Below are positions 33,840 through 43,700 of a stretch of DNA of 49,555 bases, one piece after another. Position 1 is the first letter of the stretch. The number at the start of each line of letters is the position of its first letter. Origin of the DNA: Erysipelotrichaceae bacterium (GTDB taxonomy: Bacteria; Bacillota_I; Bacilli_A; Erysipelotrichales; Erysipelotrichaceae); NCBI GenBank assembly GCA_022772735.1, contig JALEZD010000007.1, positions 1-49,555 of the forward strand, written 5' to 3'. The notes beneath the pieces are model-generated. The model saw only the letters and a list, made by a program, of their open reading frames with translations, ran no database searches and was not told where the DNA came from. A program made the translations under genes and the position numbers.

Positions 33840-35197
33840 TAAACTGTAAGATTATTTGCCCATTTTTCCTTTCTAAGTAAATGATAAGAAAATATAAGTT
33901 TTATTATATCTGTAGATTGTCCAATCAAATATATCGCAAGATACCCAAAATTTGTGTAGTATGTCGCAACAAATAATATAGGTATATTAAGCAACCACAT
34001 AAATCCACTATCCATTATTAAAGTGTTTTTACTATCTCCACCAGACCTTAATATGAAATAACATTCTGCAGTAAACATATAAATCCAAAACATTATTGAT
34101 TGAACTCTAAGTACATTAATCGCAACCTGTCTAGCTTCAATAGAAACATTTTTATATAAATACGGAACTATAAAACTAGCCATAAATAACCCACACGCAA
34201 AAAATAACGACAAAACAAAACTTACCCCCAATAATTTATATGCAACAACTTTTGCCTCATCTATTTTGTTTGCGCCAAGTCTTTGAGAAACAAAAACTGT
34301 TGTTGCCATAGACATACCACCAAAAAGCGTAAAGAATATATCACTTATAGTTGATGAAACTGCATAACCTGACATAACCATCAATCCTCGTGTTGCATAA
34401 AATTTAAACATTGTTGCCATTCCAAAAGACCATAAAACTTCATTTGTACAAAGTGGAATAGCCTTAATAAGTATAGCCTTAACTAAAGACAAATCAATTT
34501 GAAAAATTTCAAAAATACTCGTATTAAAATCATATTTTTTTGCCCATAAAATAAACAAACACAAACACACTTCTACACTTCTTGCAACAAGTGTCGCTAT
34601 TGCAGCACCTTTAACCCCTAAAACAGGAAATCCAAAATTACCAAATATCAAACAATAATTCAAAACTACATTTATTATCACCGATACACCACTAGTTACA
34701 AGCAATATTTTAGAATCACCAATAGATCTTATTGCATTATTTACACTTATTATTATTGAAATTGGAACAAATGTATAAACAGCTATTGAAAAATACTCTA
34801 GGCCTACTCTTATTACATCTTCATTATTAGTAAAATATTTTAAAACATTTTCTGGAAACAATTTCCCTGTAATTAAAAATGCCAAATTTAATATCATTGT
34901 CGAAACAAGCATAAATCTAAAAGATTCTTTTAATCTCTCATTATTTTTAGCTCCAAAATATTGAGCCATAAAAACACTTGCAGCTGCAGACATGCCAAAT
35001 GTCGCAAAATTTGCAATCATATAAAATTTATTGACAGCACTAACTCCACCCATAGCACTATCCCCTAAAAATCCAACCATCAAGTTATCTACAAGATTTA
35101 CACTACTAACTATTAATTGTTGTAACATTAATGGAACTGCAATTTTTAGTACATCTAATAAAAACTCTTTATCAAATTTAAATTTATCAAAAAACAC
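33839..35197 (-). CDS. MATE family efflux transporter
   Basis: 452 residues with twelve hydrophobic segments in two related halves, the standard MATE size. VPLMLQQLIVSSVNLVDNLMVG at the N-terminus and the matching region near residue 250 (IPLCTNEVLWSFG) are typical, as are VSAVNKFYMI and FVSQRLGANKIDEA. MATE proteins export cationic drugs or metabolites by sodium or proton exchange; the substrate here is unknown. The start is GTG at 35197 with a good GGAGG. It follows the flavodiiron gene with an attenuator hairpin between. Confidence 0.9.
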   Translation of the reverse strand: MFFDKFKFDKEFLLDVLKIAVPLMLQQLIVSSVNLVDNLMVGFLGDSAMGGVSAVNKFYMIANFATFGMSAAASVFMAQYFGAKNNERLKESFRFMLVSTMILNLAFLITGKLFPENVLKYFTNNEDVIRVGLEYFSIAVYTFVPISIIISVNNAIRSIGDSKILLVTSGVSVIINVVLNYCLIFGNFGFPVLGVKGAAIATLVARSVEVCLCLFILWAKKYDFNTSIFEIFQIDLSLVKAILIKAIPLCTNEVLWSFGMATMFKFYATRGLMVMSGYAVSSTISDIFFTLFGGMSMATTVFVSQRLGANKIDEAKVVAYKLLGVSFVLSLFFACGLFMASFIVPYLYKNVSIEARQVAINVLRVQSIMFWIYMFTAECYFILRSGGDSKNTLIMDSGFMWLLNIPILFVATYYTNFGYLAIYLIGQSTDIIKLIFSYHLLRKEKWANNLTV

Positions 35198-35212
35198 TTA
35201 TACCTCCTACAT

Positions 35213-35234
35213 AAAAATGCTCAAACGAGCATTT
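35213..35234 (-). terminator. Hairpin between the flavodiiron and MATE genes
   Basis: AAATGCTC (35215-35222), loop AAAC, GAGCATTT (35227-35234); the minus strand continues with a short T tract. It ends in the flavodiiron stop and lies close to the MATE ribosome site, so it may act as partial terminator. Confidence 0.65.
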
Positions 35235-36441
35235 AATCTAAAGATTTCTTTATTTCTCTTGCAAGATTTAAAAGACTTTCATCCTGCTCTTTTTTCATAC
35301 TAGAAGTAATTTCAAAAACATCACCAACAACAGTCATATTTTTATTTCCTTCAAGTATTTCTTTTGCAACTTTAAGTGCAGTACCTCCCCAAGTTGTATT
35401 ACTTAAATAGCTAATATTTCTATTTTGAATATTAACGCCACTTAATTCTTTCAAAAAGGCTTCCATTGGATAATACAAAGTAGTATTGTAATTAACTGCT
35501 GTCACAATCAAGTTTGAATACTCAAAAACCTTTTCAATAATATAAGATGCATGAGTATGAGACACATCAAATATTTCAATATTTTTTATTCCTTCTTGTG
35601 CCAAAAAAACAGCCAATCTACTTACAACTTCTTGAGTATTGCCATACATTGATGAATACGCAATAACAACACCTTTTCTCTCAGGAGTATATGTAGACCA
35701 TTTATTATATTTCCCAAGCATAAAAGCTATATCATTTTTATTCCTATAAATTGGACCATGTAAAGAAGCCAACATATCAATTTCTAAATTCGCAAGTTTT
35801 TTAAATACCATTTGTACATTTTGTCCAAACTTACCAACAATATTTGTATAATACCTTCTTATTTCAGGTAATAATTTAATCTCAAAGTCAAATTCATCAC
35901 TAAAAATATTACCATTTAAAGAACCAAACGATCCAAAGGCATCCGCAGAAAATAATATTTTTTTACTTTTTTCATAAGTAAACATAACTTCTGGCCAATG
36001 AACTAATGGTGCCATAATAAACATTAGTGAATGTTTTCCTAATTCTAAAACTTCTCCATCTTTTACAGTAAGATAATTTTCAGAAGGAATCCCATCATAA
36101 AACTGTTCTAAAAACTTAAAAGTTTTTGCATTACCAACAAGTTTTACATTCGGATATTTTAAAACAACATTTGTAATATTCGCACAATGATCAGGTTCCA
36201 TGTGATTAATGATTAAATAATCTAAATTTCTTCCATTTAACAAGTGTTCAATATTTTCCATAAACACTCTTCCAACACTACTATCAACAGTATCTAAAAC
36301 AGCCGTTTTTTCATCATCAATAAAATATGAGTTATAACAAACCCCATCATTAAGTGGAAACATATTCTCAAATCTAGAGATAGTTCTATCACTCACACCT
36401 ATCCAATGTATATCATCATAAATTTTTCTTGTATTGTACAT
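35233..36441 (-). CDS. A-type flavoprotein (flavodiiron oxygen/NO reductase)
   Basis: 402 residues: an N-terminal metallo-beta-lactamase-like domain with the diiron ligands HMEPDH (near residues 80-85), a His in APLVHWPEV, an Asp in SADAFGSFG and a His in SLHGPIYR, then a flavodoxin domain (about 255-400) with the FMN loop SSMYGNTQEV. All diiron ligand motifs appear present. Such FprA-type proteins reduce oxygen to water or NO to N2O, protecting anaerobes. There is no rubredoxin domain, so the electron donor is separate. Confidence 0.92.
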   Translation of the reverse strand: MYNTRKIYDDIHWIGVSDRTISRFENMFPLNDGVCYNSYFIDDEKTAVLDTVDSSVGRVFMENIEHLLNGRNLDYLIINHMEPDHCANITNVVLKYPNVKLVGNAKTFKFLEQFYDGIPSENYLTVKDGEVLELGKHSLMFIMAPLVHWPEVMFTYEKSKKILFSADAFGSFGSLNGNIFSDEFDFEIKLLPEIRRYYTNIVGKFGQNVQMVFKKLANLEIDMLASLHGPIYRNKNDIAFMLGKYNKWSTYTPERKGVVIAYSSMYGNTQEVVSRLAVFLAQEGIKNIEIFDVSHTHASYIIEKVFEYSNLIVTAVNYNTTLYYPMEAFLKELSGVNIQNRNISYLSNTTWGGTALKVAKEILEGNKNMTVVGDVFEITSSMKKEQDESLLNLAREIKKSLD

Positions 36442-36549
36442 CCTAACACCTCATCTAAACCCCATATATAATACTACATCCACTTATACATAGTATATTT
36501 TATGCACTAAGTAAATACTAATACTTATATTATCAAATTTTTTAAATTC

Positions 36550-36577
36550 TTTACACTATTAAATAATAACTTATAAT
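36550..36577 (+). promoter_or_regulatory. Promoter of the aldo/keto reductase gene
   Basis: -35 TTTACA (36550-36555), 16-base spacer, perfect -10 TATAAT (36572-36577). AAGGAG follows before the ATG at 36599. Confidence 0.65.
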
Positions 36578-36598
36578 TAAAATTATAAGGAGAAAAAT

Positions 36599-37444
36599 AT
36601 GAAAACTAATTATTATACATTACATAATGGATTAGATATCCCTAAAATCGGATTTGGAACTTGGCAAATAAAAGATCCTAAAGTTGCGTATGAATCAACT
36701 CTTGCGGCACTTAAAGCAGGATATAGACATATTGATACTGCAGCAATATATGGCAATGAAGAAAGTATAGGTCAAGCAATAATTGATAGTAACATACCAA
36801 GAAATGAAATATTTATTACCACAAAACTTTGGAATAATGCTCATTCTTATGAAAAAACACTAAAAGAAATTGATATTTCATTAAAAAAATTAAAAACTGA
36901 CTATGTTGATTTATATTTAATACATTGGCCAAACCCTCTAGAATTCAGAGAAAATTTTGAAGAATCACTAAGTGAAACATGGCGAGCAATGGAAGAAATA
37001 TACAAAGTTGGAAAAGCACGCTCAATTGGAATAAGTAATTTTATGCCACATCACATAGAAAAACTATTAGACAACTCTAAAATAGCTCCTATGGTAAATC
37101 AAATTAGATTATATCCTGGTTTTGAATTAGAAGATGTTATTAATGCATGTAAAAAACATGGCATGCTTATTGAGGCATATTCCCCATTAGGAACAGGACA
37201 AATTTTCACTTCTAAAGAACTTGAAGATATTGCAAAAAAATATAATAAATCTATAGCACAAGTATGTATAAGATACATTATACAAAAAGGTTATTTACCT
37301 TTACCAAAATCGCAAACAGAAAGTAGAATAATCGAAAACATAAATGTATTTGACTTTGAAATAAGTAATGAAGATATGGAAAAAATAAAAAATATACCTA
37401 ACTATTGTGGTGACGGTGTTAATCCAGACACATGTAATTTTTAA
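36599..37444 (+). CDS. Aldo/keto reductase
   Basis: 281 residues, a TIM-barrel NADPH-dependent reductase of the AKR5-like group. Signatures: GFGTWQIKDP at the start, GYRHIDTAAIYGNEE near 40-54 with the catalytic Asp and Tyr, the catalytic Lys in TTKLWN, and the His in LIHWPNP near 112. NQIRLYPG and PLPKSQTESRI (cofactor site) follow. It reduces aldehydes or ketones such as methylglyoxal or a keto-sugar; the true substrate is unknown. It is a single-gene unit. Confidence 0.92.
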   Translation: MKTNYYTLHNGLDIPKIGFGTWQIKDPKVAYESTLAALKAGYRHIDTAAIYGNEESIGQAIIDSNIPRNEIFITTKLWNNAHSYEKTLKEIDISLKKLKTDYVDLYLIHWPNPLEFRENFEESLSETWRAMEEIYKVGKARSIGISNFMPHHIEKLLDNSKIAPMVNQIRLYPGFELEDVINACKKHGMLIEAYSPLGTGQIFTSKELEDIAKKYNKSIAQVCIRYIIQKGYLPLPKSQTESRIIENINVFDFEISNEDMEKIKNIPNYCGDGVNPDTCNF

Positions 37445-37455
37445 AAAAATATTAT

Positions 37456-37492
37456 AGCTCCCTAAACTAGATGAATAATGTTGTAGGGAGCT
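37456..37492. terminator. Possible terminator of the aldo/keto reductase gene
   Basis: Nine-base arms AGCTCCCTA (37456-37464) and TAGGGAGCT (37484-37492) with a 19-base loop. The T tract on the plus strand is weak, so efficiency is uncertain. Confidence 0.5.
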
Positions 37493-37526
37493 TAAAAATT
37501 CAATTAATAACTATTTTATTATGATG

Positions 37527-37565
37527 TTCACATAAACTTCACATTGATTTCATTCTATTTTCATA
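37527..37565 (+). promoter_or_regulatory. Four 11-bp-phased direct repeats before htrA (response-regulator site)
   Basis: TTCACA (37527), TTCACA (37538), TTCATT (37549) and TTCATA (37560) recur at exactly 11 bases with five-base gaps. One-turn spacing of direct repeats is the binding mode of OmpR/PhoB-type regulators. In B. subtilis, htrA-type promoters have TTTTCACA-like octamers used by CssR, which these resemble. Confidence 0.65.
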
Positions 37566-37600
37566 AAAATGATATATAAATAATACACGAGGTGATTTAA

Positions 37601-38755
37601 ATGACAGAAAATAATAACTTTGAAAAAGTTGAACCAATAGAAATAACATCTGGAAATATCGAAAACAATAAACCTGTAGAAGATATTAAACCTAAATCAA
37701 ATCTACCAAAGTATTTATTAATATGTGGATTATCAATTACATCAGGTTTTTTAGGAGGATATTTCTCTAGTTCAATATTCCCACAAAAAGTTATATACGA
37801 ACAAAAAAATATAGTAGAGCATACTGCAACAAATTCAGATAACATGTCAATACAACAAGTTGTCGCAAATGTACAAGATAGCGTTGTAGAGATAAATGTT
37901 TCTTCTTCAAGAAGTGGCTTTTTAAATCAACCGATATCTAGTCAAAGTGCTGGTTCTGGTGTTATTTTTACTAGTGATGGATATATAGTTACAAACAATC
38001 ATGTAATTGAAGGTGCAGATGAAATACGTGTCAAATTAAAAGATGGTCAAAGTTATAATGCAAGAATTATAGGAAGTGATGTAAAATCAGACTTAGCAGT
38101 TTTAAAAATTGATGCAGAAAACCTTATGGCAGCTACATTTGGTGATTCTAATTCTATTTTAGTTGGAGATACAGCAATCGTAATTGGAAATCCACTTGGA
38201 GAATTAGGAGGTAGTGTTACATCTGGAATAATAAGTGCATTAGATAGAGAAATTAATGTTGAAAATCAACCAATGAACTTATTACAAACAAACGCTGAAA
38301 TAAATCCTGGTAATTCTGGTGGAGGCTTATTCAATAGCGCAGGTGAACTTGTTGGAATTGTAAACGCAAAAACAAGTGCAACCTCAATTGAAGGAATTGG
38401 TTTTGCAATACCTATTAATGATGCAAAAGTTATCATTGAAGAATTAGTGAAAAATGGATATGTTTCTAATCGAGCTACATTAGGTATATACACAAAAGAA
38501 TTATCATTAGATACTTCAGAATATAAAGCAGGATTATATGTAAAAGAAGTAATTGATAATTCTGGAGCTCAAAAAGCTGGTATGAAAGCTTATGATAGAA
38601 TTGTGTCTGTTGATGGAATAGAAATTTCAACATACACTGATTTAAGCAAAATATTAAAAAAACTATCTCCAAATGATACTATTGAGGTTGTTGTTGAAAG
38701 AAATAGTGAATTAATCACACTTAACGTAACACTTACTCAAGCTATAAGACAATAA
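37601..38755 (+). CDS. htrA: HtrA/DegP-type membrane-anchored serine protease
   Basis: 384 residues: cytoplasmic N-tail (1-35), one membrane helix (about 37-60), an extracellular trypsin-like domain and a C-terminal PDZ domain (about 285-380). The triad is His134 (NNHVIEGAD), Asp164 (SDLAVLKI) and Ser239 (NPGNSGGG; most HtrA proteins have GNSGGP). It degrades misfolded secreted proteins. CGAGGTG precedes the ATG. The repeat array upstream points to control by a two-component system responding to secretion stress. Confidence 0.94.
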   Translation: MTENNNFEKVEPIEITSGNIENNKPVEDIKPKSNLPKYLLICGLSITSGFLGGYFSSSIFPQKVIYEQKNIVEHTATNSDNMSIQQVVANVQDSVVEINVSSSRSGFLNQPISSQSAGSGVIFTSDGYIVTNNHVIEGADEIRVKLKDGQSYNARIIGSDVKSDLAVLKIDAENLMAATFGDSNSILVGDTAIVIGNPLGELGGSVTSGIISALDREINVENQPMNLLQTNAEINPGNSGGGLFNSAGELVGIVNAKTSATSIEGIGFAIPINDAKVIIEELVKNGYVSNRATLGIYTKELSLDTSEYKAGLYVKEVIDNSGAQKAGMKAYDRIVSVDGIEISTYTDLSKILKKLSPNDTIEVVVERNSELITLNVTLTQAIRQ

Positions 38756-38779
38756 GATGTGTTCATCCACATCTTTTTT
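38754..38779 (+). terminator. Terminator of htrA
   Basis: AAGATGTG (38754-38761), loop TTCATC, CACATCTT (38768-38775) and T6, overlapping the stop codon. Confidence 0.85.
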
Positions 38780-38854
38780 ATTGATAACAAATATCACTTA
38801 AAGTGCAAAAAACTAATATTTTGTGTAATATTATTTTGAAAAGAGGATTAAAAA

Positions 38855-39823
38855 ATGAAAAAAGATAGAAAAGTAGTTTTAGTTGGAACTGGCTTTGTCG
38901 GTATGAGTATGGCTTACTCATTTTTAAGTACTGGTGGAGTCGATGAACTAGTATTAATAGATGTAGACACTGAAAAATCAATTGGAGAAACAATGGATTT
39001 ACAACATGGTTTACCTTATGCAAGACAAAACATGGTAATTAAAGCAGGTGGATATGAAGAATGTGCAAATGCAGAGGTTGTTGTAATTACTGCAGGTATA
39101 GCCCAAAAACCTGAACAAACACGATTAGATATGACTGCAACAAACACAAAAATCATGAAATCAATTGTTGAAAATATCATGGCTTCTGGTTTTGATGGAA
39201 TACTAGTAATCGCAAGTAATCCAGTTGATTTAATGTCATATGTAGCTCAAAAAGTTTCAAAACTTCCACCACACAGAGTTATTGGATCTGGTACTATATT
39301 AGATACTGCACGCTTAAGATATTTAATGAGTGAATATCTAGGAATTTCTTCTACAAATATTCATGCGCTAATAATGGGTGAACATGGGGATTCAAGCTTT
39401 GTGCCTTGGACACACGCTTATATTGGAACAAAAAATCTTCTTGAATACCTAGATGAAGAAGGTAGAGATTTACAAGACTTAAATGAAATTTATCATCAAG
39501 TTCAAAGAGCTGCATATGAAATAATAAACAGAAAAAAAGCAACATATTATGGAATTGGTTTATCATTAAACAGATTAGTACATGCAATACTAGATGATGA
39601 AAATGCTATATTAACTCTCTCAGTACTTCAAAATAATGAATTCAATCAAGAAGGCTTATATATTGGTGTACCTGCCCAAATTAATAAACAAGGTATTCAA
39701 AAAATAATAAAATTCGAATTAAATGCGGTTGATCAAGCAAAATTCAATTTAAGTGTTAATACATTAAAAGAAATAATTACTAGTACAATTGATCCTATTT
39801 TAGAAAATGCAAGCACATTATAG
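38855..39823 (+). CDS. ldh: L-lactate dehydrogenase
   Basis: 322 residues. Reduces pyruvate to L-lactate with NADH, regenerating NAD in fermentation. NAD loop GTGFVGMSMA (11-20), mobile loop AQKPEQTR (83-90) where Gln85 marks lactate rather than malate specificity and Arg90 polarises the carbonyl, substrate Arg153 in TARLR, and catalytic His177 in GEHGDSS. GAGG precedes the ATG by nine bases. The region upstream has TAATAT as a possible -10 but no clear Rex or other redox operator that I could see. Confidence 0.95.
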   Translation: MKKDRKVVLVGTGFVGMSMAYSFLSTGGVDELVLIDVDTEKSIGETMDLQHGLPYARQNMVIKAGGYEECANAEVVVITAGIAQKPEQTRLDMTATNTKIMKSIVENIMASGFDGILVIASNPVDLMSYVAQKVSKLPPHRVIGSGTILDTARLRYLMSEYLGISSTNIHALIMGEHGDSSFVPWTHAYIGTKNLLEYLDEEGRDLQDLNEIYHQVQRAAYEIINRKKATYYGIGLSLNRLVHAILDDENAILTLSVLQNNEFNQEGLYIGVPAQINKQGIQKIIKFELNAVDQAKFNLSVNTLKEIITSTIDPILENASTL

Positions 39824-39837
39824 CTTGCATTTTTTTA
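39807..39837 (+). terminator. Terminator of ldh
   Basis: ATGCAAGC (39807-39814), loop ACATTATA, GCTTGCAT (39823-39830), T8. It overlaps the ends of both ldh and the convergent MerR gene. Confidence 0.85.
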
Positions 39838-40669
39838 ATAACTTTTCATTTGTTTCTAAAAGTTTTATGTAGTATTCATCATAGCTTTTACTAAATTTTC
39901 TAATTAATGGTATTGCAATTTCATAATATTTTATCTTTTGCATATAATCTTTTAGACTATCATTAATTTTTTTAGCTAACGACTTATCATACTCTTCACT
40001 CTTTTTATATTCTAAATATAAATTTATATTATCTTTATTTTCATCAAACCACTCATCAAAATTGTTAACTGCATTAATTCTATTTGAAATTATATTTTCT
40101 ACTTCACTTTCTTCCATCTTATACATAGCTTCTTCAAAGTATTCTTTTTCAATTTCATCCATTTCAAATGGAGGTAATGAATTTATATAATCTACATATT
40201 CTTCGAAATATTTCTCTCCTCCATCAACAATTTTCTCATCAAAAAATGGTTTATATGAATAAAATATTAATTGTGCAATTGAATCAGGAAATATGTAATT
40301 TAATCTTTCATGTATTTTTTCTTCTCTTTCAATAACCTTTAGTTTGTCATTTATACAATTAAAATCATACTTTTCATCATAAAACATCTCTAAAATTTCT
40401 TGTTTTTTAACATCAAAATTCAATTTTCTTCTTTTATCTTTTATAATGTCATTTAAATATTTATTATTTTTTAATACATCAATTATTTCATTAATTGTAA
40501 AACCCAATTTTTTAAAAGTATTTACCTTACATAAAATCTCAATATCATTATCATTATAATTTCTATAACCATTTTCATCCCTTATTGGATTAATTATTTT
40601 CTTTTTTTCATAATATTCGATTGCTCTTCGTGTCAAACCAGTTTTTTGTTCTAACTCATTTCTATACAT
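39818..40669 (-). CDS. MerR family transcriptional regulator
   Basis: 283 residues from the ATG at 40669, which has AGGAGGTGG; the reading from 40714 begins in the promoter. The N-terminal winged helix shows ELEQKTGLTRRAIEYYEKKK, GYRNYNDNDIEILCKVNTF and KKLGFTINEIIDVL (1-75). The remaining 200 residues are helical, Glu/Lys-rich, and lack the TipAS or metal-binding Cys pattern, so the ligand is unknown. Its own promoter has the 19-base spacer typical of MerR targets, so it is probably self-regulated. It overlaps the convergent ldh end by six bases. Confidence 0.87.
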   Translation of the reverse strand: MYRNELEQKTGLTRRAIEYYEKKKIINPIRDENGYRNYNDNDIEILCKVNTFKKLGFTINEIIDVLKNNKYLNDIIKDKRRKLNFDVKKQEILEMFYDEKYDFNCINDKLKVIEREEKIHERLNYIFPDSIAQLIFYSYKPFFDEKIVDGGEKYFEEYVDYINSLPPFEMDEIEKEYFEEAMYKMEESEVENIISNRINAVNNFDEWFDENKDNINLYLEYKKSEEYDKSLAKKINDSLKDYMQKIKYYEIAIPLIRKFSKSYDEYYIKLLETNEKLLKKCKL

Positions 40670-40688
40670 ATTGCCACCTCCTAAATAA

Positions 40689-40719
40689 AATCTACTATAG
40701 CACCTAAGGTTCATGTCAA
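40689..40719 (-). promoter_or_regulatory. MerR-type promoter with 19-base spacer and central dyad
   Basis: -35 TTGACA (40719-40714), 19-base spacer, -10 TAGATT (40694-40689). The dyad ACCTAAGGT (40702-40710) lies in the spacer, the place where MerR proteins bind and twist the DNA. Confidence 0.6.
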
Positions 40720-40730
40720 TACAATAAATT

Positions 40731-40761
40731 AAAAAAGCTAAACTTTTTATAGTCTAGCTTT
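40731..40761 (-). terminator. Terminator of the adhesin gene
   Basis: AAAGCTA (40734-40740) pairs with TAGCTTT (40755-40761), with an inner ACT/AGT pair; the minus strand then runs into T6. It includes the adhesin stop. Confidence 0.7.
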
Positions 40762-43700
40762 AATTCTTTTTACATAAAGTGTTGCCATTAAAATTATCAA
40801 TGAAATTTTAAATACAATTAAATGATTATACATGCTATTTGATGAAGCTGTATTTGGAACATCATATTTAAATTCAACAAACTTAACACCTTTTACTATT
40901 TTTACATTTGAATAATATCCAAGATTGATTTCTTCTTTATGTTTAGTCACCTTAACATCCATAACTTTATCAGACAAGTGATATCCTTCTGAAGCTTCAA
41001 TTTCTTTAATTTTATATTCACCATACAATACATCAGTAAATTTAACATATCCATTATCATCACTCATTGATTTTGCAACTTCAACACCTTTTTTATCATA
41101 TAGCGCAAATACTGCACCTTTTATAACATCTCCAGTGTTTCCACCATTTATCTTTTTAAAGATTATCGTCGCTTTAATTTTAGGATTTTCTATAATTTTT
41201 TCTATAACTTTTCCATCTTCATCTATAGAAATATCTATACTCTCCAAGTTATTAGCATACCCTTCTTTTGCCTTTACTTCAATTAATTTATAATCTCCAT
41301 AAATAACATTATCAAATTTAGCTATACCATTTTCATCAGTAACTAATTCATATTTTATTTCATCATTTTGTTTTAATGCAAACTTAGTGTCATTTAACAA
41401 AATCGTATTATCTTCACTATCAACTTTTGTAATCTTAACACTACCTTTTTTGATAGTATTTGTCCAGTTATTGAAATTATAATGTTTTGCCTCTTGATCG
41501 ATATTTATATTTTCAACTCTTGTAGATAAGTTGTAGTTAATTAATGTTGATTCTTCCGATAAAACATATTCTCCATAAGTTACACTAGTAAATGAAACAG
41601 TTCCATCTTCAAAACTTACAGCTCTATATTTAACAACATCATTTTGTTTTAAAACAAATGTTACACCACCCAAAGGTTTTGATTCATCATCTGCATCCAC
41701 CTTTTTAAATGACACACTACCTTTTTTAATAGTATTTGTAATTGTTGATAAATCAATAATTTTCCCATCTTCATCTATCGCAACATCAAATTCTTCTGTT
41801 AAAAGATTATGACTTTCAATAGTTTCTATTTCCTTTAGTTTATACATTCCATAAACAACGTTATTAAATGTTACAACTCCATTATCATCACTAATAGCTA
41901 CATACTTCTCAACACCATTTTGAATCAGTGCAAATTTTACACCTTTCAGTTTTTTAGTTGTATCATCAGTATCAACTTTAACAAATGTTACTTTACCTTT
42001 TTTAATAGTATTTGTTATATTCCCTAAATCTATTGTTTCACCATCATTTTGAACTGAAACATCCTTTTCAACTGTTGAAAGATTATAATTTATTAAAGTA
42101 GAAATTTCTTTTAATTTATAATTTCCATAAACAACATTATTAAATGTAACAACCCCATTTACATCACTTATTGCTTCATATGCTGGTGTGGTAATACCAT
42201 CTTTAAACAATCCAAATTTAACTCCTTGAAGTTTAACATTCTCATCATCTGCATCTACTTTTGTAAGTGTTACTGTTGATTTCTTAAGTCTGTTTGAAAT
42301 ATTTCCCAACTGTATACTATCAGTTGTCAAAACATTTACATCTTTTACATCCGTAGATAAAACATAATTTTCTAAAGTAGAAATTTCTTTTAATTTATAA
42401 TTTCCATAAATAACATTATTAAATGTAACAACCCCATTTACATCACTTATTGCTTCATATGCTGGTGTGGTAATACCATCTTTGAACAATCCAAATTTAA
42501 CTCCTTGAAGTTTAACATTCTCATCATCTGCATCTACTTTTGTAAGTGTTACTGTTGATTTTATTTTTTCATTTGTCCAATCAAAAGTTAACTCTTTTCC
42601 ATTTTCATCTATATTTATATTTTCAACTCTTGCAGAAGATAAATAACCAGTTTTTGCAGTTTTTTCAGATAATACATACACTCCATATTTTACATTTTCA
42701 AAAGTTGCAATACCTTGTTGATTTGTTGTTGCAGTATAAATTTCATTATTACCTTGTTTTAAGACAAAAACAACATCAGATAATGGCGAATTATCCTCAA
42801 CATCTTTTTTGGTTATCGTAACTTTACCTTTTTTGATTGTATTTTCCCAGTCATTTATTTTTATTGTGTTATTATCAGTTATTCTTATCGTTTCTTCTCT
42901 GGTAGATAATATATAACCTTCTTTAGCAGTTTTTTCAATTAATGTATATTCTCCATAAGGTATATCATTAAAAAGTGCTATTCCTTGTTGGTTTGTAGTT
43001 GCACTAAATATTTCTGCATTGTTTTTCTTTAATACAAATACTACATTTTCAATCGCAGACTTTGTATCTGCATCTTTTTTAGTTATTTCAACTTTTCCTT
43101 TAATCTTAGAATTTGTTATTGTGCCCAAATCAATATCAGCACCATTTTCACTAATATTCACAATTTGTTCGTTTGTATTTAGTAAATATCCTTCAATTGT
43201 AGATATTTCTTTTAAAGTGTATTTACCATATGCAACATCATTAAATACTACTTCACCATTAGTATTACTTAAAGCCTCATATACAGCTGTATTATTTCCT
43301 TCCACAAACAATCCAAATTTTACATTTTCTAATTTAATAGTTTGGTTATCTGCATCAACTTTAACAAATTTTACATTTCTCTTTATTGGTTTATTACTTA
43401 TTTCTATAACACCTAAAAACCCCTCACCAACAACTACTTCTGTATTTGTAGTTTGTTTTTCATATCCAAGTGGAGCACGAGTTTCTTCAATTTCATATGT
43501 ATCAAAAGGTAACTCTTCAAATGCTAATTTCCCCTCTTGATTAGTTTTACCACTAAATGTTATAGCTGGATTAGTTTTACTTCTTAAAATAAATTCTGCA
43601 TCTTTTAAAACTATTTTATTTCCACTTTCATCTAAATCAGATGATACTTTAAGTATATTTATATCTCTTTTGTCATAAACTATACCTGCATTTTGAATTG

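Noticed and set aside
36442-36598. Promoter of the flavodiiron gene
   Set aside because: TTTACT with TATGTA at 17 bases is possible on the minus strand, but the match is too weak in such AT-rich DNA to list as a feature.
38776-38854. Rex operator before ldh
   Set aside because: TTGTGTAATATTATTTTG looks AT-rich and similar at one end, but the second half does not mirror the first.
42094-42561. Possible CRISPR-like repeats in the adhesin
   Set aside because: The repeat period is 279 bases and every copy is in frame and codes for a Cna-B domain.
43019-43540. Plus-strand frame of 173 codons inside the adhesin gene
   Set aside because: It is antisense to well-conserved Cna-B repeats and has no ribosome site; long antisense frames arise from the repeated codon pattern.
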